Numbered from the stretch's first letter, positions 1-6,709 are shown. The stretch: DNA of 10,601 nt from Deltaproteobacteria bacterium (GCA_022545745.1 JACZQL010000013.1:1-10601); one strand, 5' to 3'. Notes: generated from the sequence alone by a model not told the origin. Made by a program: numbers and translations.

Positions 1-472
1 TTCTGTCAGCGACCGTTACCTGTTGCAACTCTGGCTGAGCCGTAGGAGGGGCCAATTTGGACGGGTGTACGGCAACAGCCTGCCGAGTTGGAGGCTTAGG
101 TTGCTGTATGCTTGCCTTAGCCATAGGCGTCTCAAATTCGTCACCTACGACTTTGGGAGGCTCTACTTTTGTTTGCCGGAAATCAGGACGCTGCTTGGGC
201 AACGCGCGACGATTTTGCACCTGGACCTGTTTCTTGCGCAAAAGTTTACTGTGAAAAGTAGCTGTCCCTGAACCCAGCAAGAAATGGGGCGAGCTAACTT
301 CGAGTCCAGCAGGTGGACCTGAAGTTTCAACTCCCTCTACCCGCGGCACGCTAACCCGCTCTACCGGGACCTTGTCAGAGGAACGGCTTCCACCGAAGAA
401 ACAGGAGGTCAACAAGAGCAAGCCTGTCATCAACCCTGCAATTCTACCAAAGGGCTTTAATACCCTACCCAC
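1..472 (-). CDS. Proline-rich lipoprotein, N-terminal part (runs off left edge)
   Basis: An open frame starts at a GTG (470-472) and stays open to the window edge, giving 157 complete codons with no stop. The N-terminus is a typical lipoprotein signal: basic residues R3, K6 and R10, a hydrophobic stretch at 11-22, and lipobox L-T-S-C with the lipidated cysteine at residue 24. I chose the GTG over the in-frame ATG at 428-430 because it has an AGGGGG ribosome site 6 nt upstream and keeps the positively charged n-region. Residue +2 is Phe, not Asp, so by the E. coli Lol rule it would go to the outer membrane. The mature part is rich in Pro, Lys, Arg, Gln and Val with no recognisable fold, and looks like a flexible periplasmic linker. 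It follows the GspC-like gene after 53 nt, probably in one operon. The C-terminal domain is outside the window; it could be a secretin or a secretin-associated lipoprotein, but I do not recognise it. Confidence 0.75.
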   Translation of the reverse strand, partial: MGRVLKPFGRIAGLMTGLLLLTSCFFGGSRSSDKVPVERVSVPRVEGVETSGPPAGLEVSSPHFLLGSGTATFHSKLLRKKQVQVQNRRALPKQRPDFRQTKVEPPKVVGDEFETPMAKASIQQPKPPTRQAVAVHPSKLAPPTAQPELQQVTVADR

Positions 473-478
473 TTTATG

Positions 479-484
479 CCCCCT
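479..484 (-). promoter_or_regulatory. Ribosome binding site of the lipoprotein gene
   Basis: AGGGGG on the minus strand lies 6 nt before the GTG at 472. It decides the start codon: the in-frame ATG 42 nt further on has only a weak AGGG about 3 nt upstream. Confidence 0.6.
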
Positions 485-525
485 GCCCGGGTTCCGCGCC
501 AACTCGTTGCGCCGAATGGGTCCAG

Positions 526-1263
526 CTAGAAGATATCATATTCTGCGTCTTTATAACCCAAGACGACTTTATCTCTAAAAATGGCTTTTACCTGAATTTC
601 ATTAATGGACTGCCCCGCTTTGAGAAAGTTGGTCTCTTTCTTAGTTGTGTCTTCGATCATGGCAACAGGGTCCTCTCCCCATGAGATCCCTACCAGTTTC
701 AGGGTCTTTATCTTCTCCTGCAGGACTTGCAAGGCATTTGATTGCGGCGGTGGCAGCGGTTTCAGCGGCTGCAAAGGTATCGCCTTTGGCTCTGGCTTTA
801 TGGGCCTTGGAGCAGGCGCGGCGGTAAAAATATTCCTTTTCTCCACTTCTTTCAGATAGTCTAGCAGGGGTCTGAAAGCAGCCAACTCCTTTTTAACCCC
901 AGCCTCATTCCCTGCAGCAGGGCTCGGTTCTACTGCACGATCCGTTAGATACTTTGGAATGGTCCGAACCCTGTTCATGTTAAAAGCGATTCCGCCAAAT
1001 ACGAGAATGAGGAACACGATGAGGGCCCGATTCATTAGCCTCAGGTTTAATTCGGGTGACAAACCCGCGGCGGAACGGACCCAGGATGACCCATTGGTTT
1101 TATTCCGGCGGGCAAATAAATTCTTTGACCAGGTTCTCACATTCCAGAAGACGGACCTCTGCGCGGTCTTTGGCTTCAGTTCACCCCTTTCACCAGACTC
1201 GATGAGCCTCAGAAGTCGCTCTTCTGGGGTTACGTTCGGGTCCACCATCTCAATCCAAGGCAT
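526..1263 (-). CDS. GspC/PilP-like bitopic inner-membrane protein
   Basis: The 245-residue protein has a cytoplasmic N-terminus of about 78 residues (with a T-P-E-E-R-L-L-R-L-I motif near 12-21), one transmembrane helix at about 79-95, a periplasmic segment, a proline-rich linker at about 150-173, and a compact C-terminal domain at about 185-245. That last domain has the pattern of the GspC homology-region / PilP fold (K-L-V-G-I-S-W, then A-M-I-E-D, a G-Q-S-I turn, and D-K-V-V-L-G-Y). An E-K-R-N-I-F motif just after the helix resembles the RNxF motif of GspC proteins. Such proteins link the inner-membrane assembly platform to the N0 domain of an outer-membrane secretin. The ATG at 1261-1263 overlaps the ATPase stop by 14 nt; a second in-frame ATG at 1246-1248 follows that stop (TGA) by one base and may be the true, coupled start. 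The family assignment is by pattern, not by search. Confidence 0.72.
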   Translation of the reverse strand: MPWIEMVDPNVTPEERLLRLIESGERGELKPKTAQRSVFWNVRTWSKNLFARRNKTNGSSWVRSAAGLSPELNLRLMNRALIVFLILVFGGIAFNMNRVRTIPKYLTDRAVEPSPAAGNEAGVKKELAAFRPLLDYLKEVEKRNIFTAAPAPRPIKPEPKAIPLQPLKPLPPPQSNALQVLQEKIKTLKLVGISWGEDPVAMIEDTTKKETNFLKAGQSINEIQVKAIFRDKVVLGYKDAEYDIF

Positions 1264-2095
1264 GCTGTTCGGTTAATTGACTCTCCCGATTGATCAGAGT
1301 TCGAATAACCTCCTCATCCACATCCTCCTTGCCCGATAAGACCAATTGCTCCAAGGCGTCGTGGCAAATGGTGGCGATCCGGCGAGGATAACCTTGAGTG
1401 TATTGGTAGATTTCCTCCATCGCCTTCGTGGTGAAAAGTTCCTCACGCGAGTCATAGCCGGCTTGCCGCAGGCGAAAGGTGATCATCGCCTTTGTATCCG
1501 ATTTATCGAGCGGGTGAAGGACATACCTGAGGCAGATACGATCCCAGAAGTTTCTCATTCTTCTTATTCGCGGCAGCAGCTCCATTTGAGCCATCAGGAT
1601 GAGCTGTAAGAGTTTGTACTCATTGGTTTCGTAGTTAAGGAGGGTTCGCAAAAGCTCCAAGGAAGCAGGGCTCAACCGCTGGGCTTCATCAATCAACAGC
1701 ACGACAGTCTGGTTTTCTTTGACCCCTTTCTCAAAGAGGAACCGCTCGATCACTTCCAAGGATTCCACGACTGAAAGCGTGCCGGATTGCGGGGCAAGTC
1801 TGAACAGTTTCAGCAGTGCAGTCAGGAACTCGGTTTCCGTCTCATAGACTGGATTGAGCATCAGATGGGAAGAAACATTTTCCTCTCGTTTCAGGACCTG
1901 GAAGAGCCTGCGGCTTAGAGTCGTCTTGCCTACCCCCACATCTCCTAAGATGAGGCTCATCCCCCGTTTTAATTTAATGGGGACCTGAAGGCGGTAAAGG
2001 GCGGCTTTATGGGATGCCGACTCGTAAAAGAAGGCGGGATCCGGACTGGTTGAAAAGGGCTCTTTGTCTAACCCCAAGATTTGATAGTAGCTCAT
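1250..2095 (-). CDS. ExeA/GspA-type AAA+ ATPase, soluble short form
   Basis: The 281-residue protein opens with the ExeA/MshM signature (Y-Y-x-I-L-G-L, then P-F-S-T-S-P-D-P-A-F-F-Y near 13-24). Walker A is G-D-V-G-V-G-K-T-T at 51-59 and Walker B is V-V-L-L-I-D-E-A-Q at 131-139; a G-Y-P-R-R-I motif near 235-240 is also typical of the family. It ends soon after the ATPase lid, with no transmembrane helix and no peptidoglycan-binding domain, so it resembles MshM more than full-length ExeA. In the family such ATPases help place or multimerise secretins. The start is fixed by the conserved N-terminus, although its AAGGA site is only 1 nt from the ATG. It is the first gene after the 2096-2433 control region and overlaps the GspC-like gene by 14 nt. 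It shares only family-level similarity with the SPOR-tailed ATPase at 3826-5091, so it is not a recent duplicate. Confidence 0.85.
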   Translation of the reverse strand: MSYYQILGLDKEPFSTSPDPAFFYESASHKAALYRLQVPIKLKRGMSLILGDVGVGKTTLSRRLFQVLKREENVSSHLMLNPVYETETEFLTALLKLFRLAPQSGTLSVVESLEVIERFLFEKGVKENQTVVLLIDEAQRLSPASLELLRTLLNYETNEYKLLQLILMAQMELLPRIRRMRNFWDRICLRYVLHPLDKSDTKAMITFRLRQAGYDSREELFTTKAMEEIYQYTQGYPRRIATICHDALEQLVLSGKEDVDEEVIRTLINRESQLTEQHALD

Positions 2096-2139
2096 GTCCT
2101 TTTACGAGAAATTTGCCGTTTCAAGTTTGGGACAAATCC

Positions 2140-2169
2140 ATTATATTCCGTTGGGTTAGCTCCTGGCAA
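2140..2169 (-). promoter_or_regulatory. Proximal sigma70-type promoter for the second operon (P1)
   Basis: On the minus strand TTGCCA (2164-2169, 5 of 6 matches to the -35 consensus) is followed after 18 nt by TATAAT (2140-2145, a perfect -10). Transcription would start near 2133, giving a leader of about 38 nt before the ATPase ATG at 2095. The assignment rests on consensus matching only. Confidence 0.6.
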
Positions 2170-2175
2170 ACCAAC

Positions 2176-2199
2176 TGCACACCATACGATGCCGGTGCA
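2176..2199. repeat. Inverted repeat TGCAC-N14-GTGCA between P2 and P1
   Basis: TGCAC at 2176-2180 and GTGCA at 2195-2199 form a dyad centred between 2187 and 2188. It lies just downstream of the P2 -10 box and just upstream of the P1 -35 box, a usual position for an operator or activator site. The arms are short and no known regulator is recognised. Confidence 0.3.
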
Positions 2200-2201
2200 T
2201 G

Positions 2202-2230
2202 ATTATACTAACGCCCAAGGGCGAATGCAA
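2202..2230 (-). promoter_or_regulatory. Distal sigma70-type promoter for the second operon (P2)
   Basis: TTGCAT (2225-2230, 3 of 6 matches to the -35 consensus) is followed after exactly 17 nt by TATAAT (2202-2207, a perfect -10) on the minus strand. The spacer holds a perfect CGCCC/GGGCG inverted repeat. Transcription would start near 2195. It is weaker at -35 than P1, so it might depend on an activator. Confidence 0.45.
2212..2223. repeat. Perfect inverted repeat inside the P2 spacer
   Basis: CGCCC-AA-GGGCG on the plus strand is a perfect 5-bp-arm palindrome lying between the -35 and -10 boxes of P2. A protein bound here would block that promoter, so it is a candidate operator. It is short enough to occur by chance. 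Confidence 0.4.
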
Positions 2231-2278
2231 TCTTAATTATGTATAATTATAGCTGAGTTATAACCTCCCTGTAGCGTC

Positions 2279-2316
2279 TTTCTAACTCCCTGCAATATGG
2301 TTTTCTAACCCATGCA
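2279..2316. repeat. Direct repeat pair upstream of the promoters
   Basis: TTTCTAACTCCCTGCA (2279-2294) and TTTCTAACCCATGCA (2302-2316) are near-identical direct repeats 23 bp apart, about two helical turns. They share eight leading bases and a TGCA end. They lie about 50-85 bp upstream of the P2 -35 box, where activators often bind. Function is inferred from position only. Confidence 0.35.
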
Positions 2317-2433
2317 GGTTGTACGGGGTAATGAAATATAGGATTTGTGAAATGGGCGAGTCGCGATTAGTGTTCGTGACGAAAGAACGGAAAGGGAGCC
2401 GTTTGGTCCGAAAGCTGAATTGATTATGAGGTT

Positions 2434-2694
2434 CTAGCTATCAATTTCGAGAATCTTATCGAGCTCACCTCTCGCATCAAGTTCCCTGATCTCTTCGAAT
2501 CCGCCCAACGGTCGCCCGTCAACAAATATCTGAGGTACGGTCTTGCGGCCGGACGACTGCCAGATCTTCTCCTGTAATGCCTCGTCCTGGCTTATGTCGA
2601 TCTCTTCAAAATCCACGCCCTTAGACTTTAACAGGGCCTTAGCATGCCGACAGAAGGCACAATAGTCTCTTGTATATACAATGACTTTCGGCAT
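2434..2694 (-). CDS. grxC: Glutaredoxin (GrxC type, dithiol CAFC)
   Basis: This 86-residue protein has the full length and features of a classical glutaredoxin: a beta strand V-I-V-Y-T, the redox motif Y-C-A-F-C at 11-15, the cis-proline motif T-V-P at 52-54 followed by Q-I-F-V-D-G, and a glycine pair with F-E-E at 64-68 that helps bind glutathione. It has no signal peptide, so it should act in the cytoplasm, reducing protein disulfides or protein-glutathione mixed disulfides with electrons from glutathione. It starts 19 nt after the TPR gene stop, so it is probably the last gene of the large operon. No link to pilus assembly is established; it may simply be carried there. The family call is firm; the exact paralogue name is less so. 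Confidence 0.92.
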   Translation of the reverse strand: MPKVIVYTRDYCAFCRHAKALLKSKGVDFEEIDISQDEALQEKIWQSSGRKTVPQIFVDGRPLGGFEEIRELDARGELDKILEIDS

Positions 2695-2713
2695 GGAATC
2701 TCTTTCTCGTTTC

Positions 2714-3829
2714 CTACTTGTTCTGCTGTGGCAGCGCCCGCAGGTGGGCCTCCACCCTCTCCGCCAGGGCTCGGTTCTTTTGACCGGTAAGATTTATGAA
2801 TTTCTGGTAATGGATCCGGGCCTGCTCGAGCTCTCCTAAGCCCTCTAAGACCAAGGCTAGGTTGTACTGCGTTTGGGGAAAAGCCGGCTTCAAGTTCAAC
2901 GCTTTTTCCAGGATCTCACGCGCGTCGTAGAGCCGCTCTTCCTCTCGGTAAACTAAACCGAGGTTGTTCAACGAACTCAAATTGCCTCGATCGAGAGAAA
3001 GGGCCGCCTGATAGTTTTTTATGGCGCGTTTGAGGTCTCCCTTGAGATGATAGATTACGCCCAGGTTGTGTTGCGCTCTAACATAACTCGGGTTCAGAGC
3101 CAAGGCCCTCTCAAAGTGGTAGATAGCCTGACCATGCTTCCCCAACTCTTTATAGACCAACCCCAGGTTGTTGTGGCCCTCCGCGTATAGGGGCCAGATC
3201 TGAATAACCTTTTCGTATTCACTCTTCGCCCGCAAGAAATCTCTCTTTTCCTGGTAGGACAGGGCAAGGTTGAAGCGGTGCCGTACTTCGTCCGACAGAT
3301 CCGAGGTGACAGTCACCTCCGCGTTCGTAGCCCTGCGCCGAGTTGCCTTGCGTCGCGCTCGGCGCGTAGTCTCCACTGGCTCCCCTCTCCCAAGCGATCC
3401 TTCCTCTTCAGCCACCAGTTCGGCATCGTTTATCAGAGGATCTTGTGCCCCCAGCGATTGCTGGGCTAACGCATTTACTTTTTCCACTTCCAAAGGTTCG
3501 ACGGCGGGAACGGATGGAGGAGGAGTTAGAATCAAGTCCACTGGGCGCTTTTTCGCTGCCAGAGAGGATGAAGAGAACTTGACCTTTTGACCGGGTCCGT
3601 AAAAAAAATAGACGAATAGGAAAACAAAGAGTACCACGCCGCAGGCCAGGCCAATCCCAAGGGTGGGGGAAAGGCTGCGCCCTTTCAAAAGGGAGTTGAT
3701 GCTTTTACGCAACCCGCTCTGATTCTGCTCCCCCACCAGGGGTAAGGCCCCGGTGGGCTGGGCTGTACGATAACGCCTCGTCAGCCTGCTCGCCTGAGCC
3801 TTTTTTAAGGCATCCGCTATGAGGCTCAT
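2714..3829 (-). CDS. MshN/GspB-like membrane protein with TPR repeats
   Basis: The 371-residue protein opens with M-S-L-I-A-D-A-L-K-K-A-Q, the N-terminal signature of GspB/ExeB and MshN-type proteins. A cytoplasmic stretch to about residue 55 is followed by one transmembrane helix at about 57-77, a Pro/Ala-rich linker with a strongly basic patch (156-167), and five TPR repeats from about 183 to 352 with the usual N-N-L-G-L-V-Y and A-L-x-L-x-P pattern. The TPR domain should be periplasmic and act as a protein-binding scaffold. By analogy with ExeA-ExeB, it is the likely partner of the preceding ATPase, the pair helping the secretin assemble through the cell wall. Its ATG overlaps the ATPase stop as ATGA and it has little ribosome site of its own, which points to translational coupling. 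Confidence 0.82.
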   Translation of the reverse strand: MSLIADALKKAQASRLTRRYRTAQPTGALPLVGEQNQSGLRKSINSLLKGRSLSPTLGIGLACGVVLFVFLFVYFFYGPGQKVKFSSSSLAAKKRPVDLILTPPPSVPAVEPLEVEKVNALAQQSLGAQDPLINDAELVAEEEGSLGRGEPVETTRRARRKATRRRATNAEVTVTSDLSDEVRHRFNLALSYQEKRDFLRAKSEYEKVIQIWPLYAEGHNNLGLVYKELGKHGQAIYHFERALALNPSYVRAQHNLGVIYHLKGDLKRAIKNYQAALSLDRGNLSSLNNLGLVYREEERLYDAREILEKALNLKPAFPQTQYNLALVLEGLGELEQARIHYQKFINLTGQKNRALAERVEAHLRALPQQNK

Positions 3830-5091
3830 GGAAGTGGTGTCTGAGGTACCATACTTGTGGTCAAGATGACCTTGATATCCGCGAACCCCTCCGCTTTCTC
3901 AAAGGTCTTTGCCACCTCCTCGGCCTCCGCCTTCCGGTTGAACTTGCCGATAAAAATACGGTGGGGGTTTGGCCCCTCGTCGGTCTCCGCCTTACTGAGG
4001 AATAAGGGATAACCGGTAGCCTTTACCCTCTGGGCCACCCCCATGACTTCAGCCTTCGTCCCAAAGGAACCAAGCTGGACCGTGTAGAAAGGCACCCTTT
4101 TGGCCATTGCCATAGACTGCTGGTCGGACAAAGCGGCGTGGGACCCCTTGGAGTCCTTCCTGAACAGCAACCAATTGAAGTCCACGAAAAAGCCCGCTGC
4201 CGCCAGGCCCAGGCAAAAAATCATTATGGCAGTAAAAGTGAGGGCGAGCCGTTTCGTGAACGTTCGGGTTGCGGGAACGCTATCTTGGCCCTCCAGGCTT
4301 TTTAGTCCCTTCAATACCGTCCGGCGTTGTATCTCGCGGCTCTGCGCTGCATAGCCCGCCAACAACGCACGGTCACAGGCAAGGTTGATGAGCCGAGGAA
4401 TCCCACCGGAATAGCGAACTACCTTACGCATGGCGCCGGGAGTGAATTGGATATCACCTGAAGACCCTGCAACCATTAGCCGATGTTGAACATAGCGTGG
4501 GACCTCATCCCTTCGTAGAGGTCGCAAATTGTAGCGGATAGAGATCCTCTGGTTGAGCTGCCTCAACCGCGGAAGGGAAAGTTTCTCTGCCAGCTCATTC
4601 TGACCGATCAGTATAATCTGCAAGAGCTTCTCTTTTTCTGTCTCGAGATTCGACAGGATGCGAATCTCTTCTAGGACAGGTAGAGAAAGGACTTGCGCCT
4701 CATCGATGATCAGGATGGAATGACGATTGAGTGACTGTTGGCGGAGGAGGAACTGGTTGAGTTCGTCCAGATAACCCTTTTTGGCCCTTGCCCTGCTTTT
4801 AACTCCGAAGTCGCTCAGAATGCACTGGAGGAGCTCCTGTTCTGACAACAGGGGGTTGAATATGAGGGCGGTGTCCGTTGCATTGGGGTCGATCTGGTTT
4901 AACAGGGTGCGGCATAGAGTTGTCTTTCCAGTCCCGACTTCCCCGGTAATCAGGATAAATCCCTCTTTTTCCCGTATCCCATAGAGTAAATGCTCATAGG
5001 CCTCCCGGTGATTTTCACTCAGGAAAAAATATCGCGGATCCGGGGTCAGGTTAAAGGGCTTTTCCTTAAGGCCGTAAAATTCCTCGTACAT
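3826..5091 (-). CDS. ExeA/MshM-type AAA+ ATPase with C-terminal SPOR domain
   Basis: The 421-residue protein begins with the ExeA/MshM signature (E-F-Y-G-L-K-E-K-P-F-N-L-T-P-D-P). Walker A is G-E-V-G-T-G-K-T-T at 50-58, Walker B is I-L-I-I-D-E-A-Q at 126-133, and a G-G-I-P-R-L-I-N motif lies at 229-236. A transmembrane helix follows at about 281-303. The C-terminus (about 334-411) has the SPOR pattern: Y-T-V-Q-L-G-S-F, then A-E-V-M-G-V-A-Q-R, a central strand, and I-F-I-G-K-F-N-R-K-A-E-A. SPOR domains bind glycan strands lacking stem peptides. Known ExeA instead carries a different peptidoglycan-binding domain, and MshM has none. The likely role is to use ATP on the cytoplasmic side and hold peptidoglycan outside, helping the secretin pass through the wall. 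It starts 47 nt after the secretin gene, with GAGGG 8 nt before the ATG. Confidence 0.88.
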   Translation of the reverse strand: MYEEFYGLKEKPFNLTPDPRYFFLSENHREAYEHLLYGIREKEGFILITGEVGTGKTTLCRTLLNQIDPNATDTALIFNPLLSEQELLQCILSDFGVKSRARAKKGYLDELNQFLLRQQSLNRHSILIIDEAQVLSLPVLEEIRILSNLETEKEKLLQIILIGQNELAEKLSLPRLRQLNQRISIRYNLRPLRRDEVPRYVQHRLMVAGSSGDIQFTPGAMRKVVRYSGGIPRLINLACDRALLAGYAAQSREIQRRTVLKGLKSLEGQDSVPATRTFTKRLALTFTAIMIFCLGLAAAGFFVDFNWLLFRKDSKGSHAALSDQQSMAMAKRVPFYTVQLGSFGTKAEVMGVAQRVKATGYPLFLSKAETDEGPNPHRIFIGKFNRKAEAEEVAKTFEKAEGFADIKVILTTSMVPQTPLP

Positions 5092-5138
5092 CTCTCATTC
5101 CCTCGCAAACAGTTTCCTCGACGTCGAACCCAATGGGC

Positions 5139-6698
5139 CTACCAAGGGGAGGCCCCCCTTAACTTTTTCAACCTGGCTAGATCTCGTGCCGAAATCTGAT
5201 CGGCCCTCTTGCCCACCAGGACGGTCGGGCGTAACAAAACCACCAGCTCGGTTTTATCGCGCATCTGGATCGTCTGGCGGAAGAGACGGCCGATTCCTGG
5301 TAGGTCTCCGAGTAGGGGGACCTTTCTCTCGTCATCTGTCTGCCTCTCATCGATCAGCCCACCGATAACCACCACCTGGCCCGCCTCAGCCCGGACGATC
5401 ACATCGGCCTCTCGAACATCGAGGATAGGAACCGAAATGGTGGTGTTGTCTACGGTGATGTCTGCCGTTCTATCACTTCTCGATACTGTGGGGCGAACGT
5501 GGAGAATGACACTCCCATCCGAGCTGATCTGGGGAGTGATGGACAAAACAACCCCCACGGTAACCGTGCGGGGTGTCACCGTCGTGAAGGACTGGACTCC
5601 TGAAGGGCCTGGGGTTCTCTCGGTCTCTGTGACAAAGAAGACATCATCAGTCGCAGAGCGAAGTACAGCGGTCTGGTTGTTAAGAGTGGTCAGCCTGGGA
5701 CTGGACAGGACATTGACCTCCCCCTGCGAGCTTAAAATATTGATCAGTGCATCGAAATCGGTACTGGTGACACCGATCTGAAAATCCGTCGTGTTGGCAG
5801 GTGCCAGGGCCTGGTTAAAGATCTTACCCGAGGATGTCGCACCCGCCAAGGCTCCTGCTCTGGCCACAGCTGCCCAGTTGATACCAAAGCGGAATTCTCC
5901 TGTAAGGGTAACCTCGATAATCCTTGCCTCGATGAGGACCTGCCGTTGTACGGATCCCTCCACGGCTTCAAGAAAAGTCGCAATTCGATCCAAGGATCGC
6001 GGAAAATCGGTCACCAGGATATTGCCCCCCTGCTTATCCATAACGAGCTTTCCATCCGTTGAGAGCAACTGGGTCACACCCGCCTCAAGGCTACTCCATA
6101 GGTCGGTCTCGGAAGAGGTGGTAATGGTGGTCTGGCCCCCTGCCCCCCCTCCACCACCAGCGGCTCCAGCCGTGGCGCCACCGACCCCGCCGGCAATACT
6201 TGCACCGATCTGGGCTGTGGTGGATGAGGTCCCAGTCCGTTTTAGGTTCACATACCCAAGAGAGAAGATCCTCGTTTCCAATGCGGGTCTAGAGACCCAA
6301 ATCAGGTTTCGTTTAACCTTGTATGTCAAACCAAGAAGCTTGGTGAGTGTGTCCAGGGCATCCGTCAAGGTGACATTTTTGAGATCCAGGGTAACGGTCC
6401 CCTGAACATCCGGGTTCACCACAATGTTGTAGGAGGTCTGCTTGGAAATGGATAGCATGACCTCATGGATATCCGCATCGCGCAGCGTGAAGGAGTAAAC
6501 CCGTTCCGGTTCTCTCTCTTTCTCAATCTCCGTAACGATCAATTCGGGTAGGGGCTCCTGCGAAGAAGCCTGGGTAGGCACCCGAGCGGCCTGAGGAGTT
6601 TGCACGGCAACCGGGGCCCTTGGTTTTGCACATCCCAATTGGGTAACCAGACCGAGGGCAATCAACCCGGACGTAACAGAAAAACGACGTCTAAGCAT
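5139..6698 (-). CDS. mshL: Outer-membrane secretin, MshL type
   Basis: From the ATG at 6696-6698 the product is 519 residues. It forms the outer-membrane ring through which the pilus or substrate passes. After a signal peptide ending L-G-C (Cys23) and a linker, residues about 67-139 form an N0/STN-type domain (S-F-T-L-R-D-A-D-I-H-E-V, then N-I-V-V-N-P-D-V-Q-G). A Gly/Ala/Thr-rich insert at about 169-188 interrupts the next domain. The secretin core spans about 253-495, with V-L-S-S-P-R, V-G-V-V-L-S-I-T-P-Q-I and the hallmark V-P-L-L-G-D-L-P-G-I-G at 460-470. A GTG at 6714-6716 would add six residues, but the ATG has a strong AGGGAGG site 4 nt upstream and gives a better signal (M-L-R-R-R-F). 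The lipobox has Gln at -3, so lipidation is likely but not canonical. It lies between the MshK-like and ATPase genes. Confidence 0.9.
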   Translation of the reverse strand: MLRRRFSVTSGLIALGLVTQLGCAKPRAPVAVQTPQAARVPTQASSQEPLPELIVTEIEKEREPERVYSFTLRDADIHEVMLSISKQTSYNIVVNPDVQGTVTLDLKNVTLTDALDTLTKLLGLTYKVKRNLIWVSRPALETRIFSLGYVNLKRTGTSSTTAQIGASIAGGVGGATAGAAGGGGGAGGQTTITTSSETDLWSSLEAGVTQLLSTDGKLVMDKQGGNILVTDFPRSLDRIATFLEAVEGSVQRQVLIEARIIEVTLTGEFRFGINWAAVARAGALAGATSSGKIFNQALAPANTTDFQIGVTSTDFDALINILSSQGEVNVLSSPRLTTLNNQTAVLRSATDDVFFVTETERTPGPSGVQSFTTVTPRTVTVGVVLSITPQISSDGSVILHVRPTVSRSDRTADITVDNTTISVPILDVREADVIVRAEAGQVVVIGGLIDERQTDDERKVPLLGDLPGIGRLFRQTIQMRDKTELVVLLRPTVLVGKRADQISARDLARLKKLRGASPW

Positions 6699-6702
6699 TG
6701 CG

Positions 6703-6709
6703 CCTCCCT
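6703..6709 (-). promoter_or_regulatory. Ribosome binding site of the secretin gene
   Basis: AGGGAGG on the minus strand ends 4 nt before the ATG at 6698. It decides the start: the in-frame GTG at 6716 lies upstream of this site and has none of its own. Confidence 0.65.

Larger units (their letters stand above)
2096..2433. other. Gene-free control region between two transcription units
   Basis: This 338-bp stretch has no plausible gene on either strand and contains clear AT-rich parts (for example 2231-2262). It separates the glutaredoxin gene, the last gene of the large operon, from the second ATPase gene. It holds two minus-strand promoter candidates, two inverted repeats and a direct-repeat pair, listed separately. 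I found no convincing terminator for the glutaredoxin gene: the best candidate near 2388-2405 is a 5-bp stem (AACGG/CCGTT) without a strong T-run. Read-through from the upstream operon is therefore possible. No tRNA-like or other RNA structure was recognised. Confidence 0.7.

Noticed and set aside
23..578. Short plus-strand open frames at the left edge
   Set aside because: They lie opposite the lipoprotein gene, which has a signal peptide, lipobox and ribosome site; the plus-strand frames have none of these.
2164..2179. Plus-strand sigma54-like site (TGGCA...TGCA with the GG-N10-GC spacing)
   Set aside because: The spacing is right, but it points right, toward the antisense strand of the glutaredoxin gene, where no plus-strand gene exists. 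It also overlaps the better minus-strand -35 box, so chance is likelier.
2242..2251. Palindromic TATAATTATA as a third, possibly bidirectional promoter
   Set aside because: It matches -10 on both strands, but no acceptable -35 lies 16-18 nt upstream on the minus strand and no plus-strand gene follows. It is probably just part of the AT-rich region.
2378..2405. Possible terminator after the glutaredoxin gene
   Set aside because: The minus strand has only a 5-bp stem (AACGG/CCGTT) and a 4-bp TTCG/CGAA hairpin, neither followed by a strong T-run.
5209..5781. Plus-strand open frame (190 codons) opposite the secretin C-terminus
   Set aside because: It is a composition-driven shadow of the conserved secretin core; the protein is Ser/Thr/Val/Arg-rich with no recognisable motif.
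5791..6405. Long plus-strand open frame (204 codons) opposite the secretin gene
   Set aside because: It is antisense to an unmistakable secretin, has a low-complexity proline-rich translation created by the glycine-rich insert, and resembles no family.
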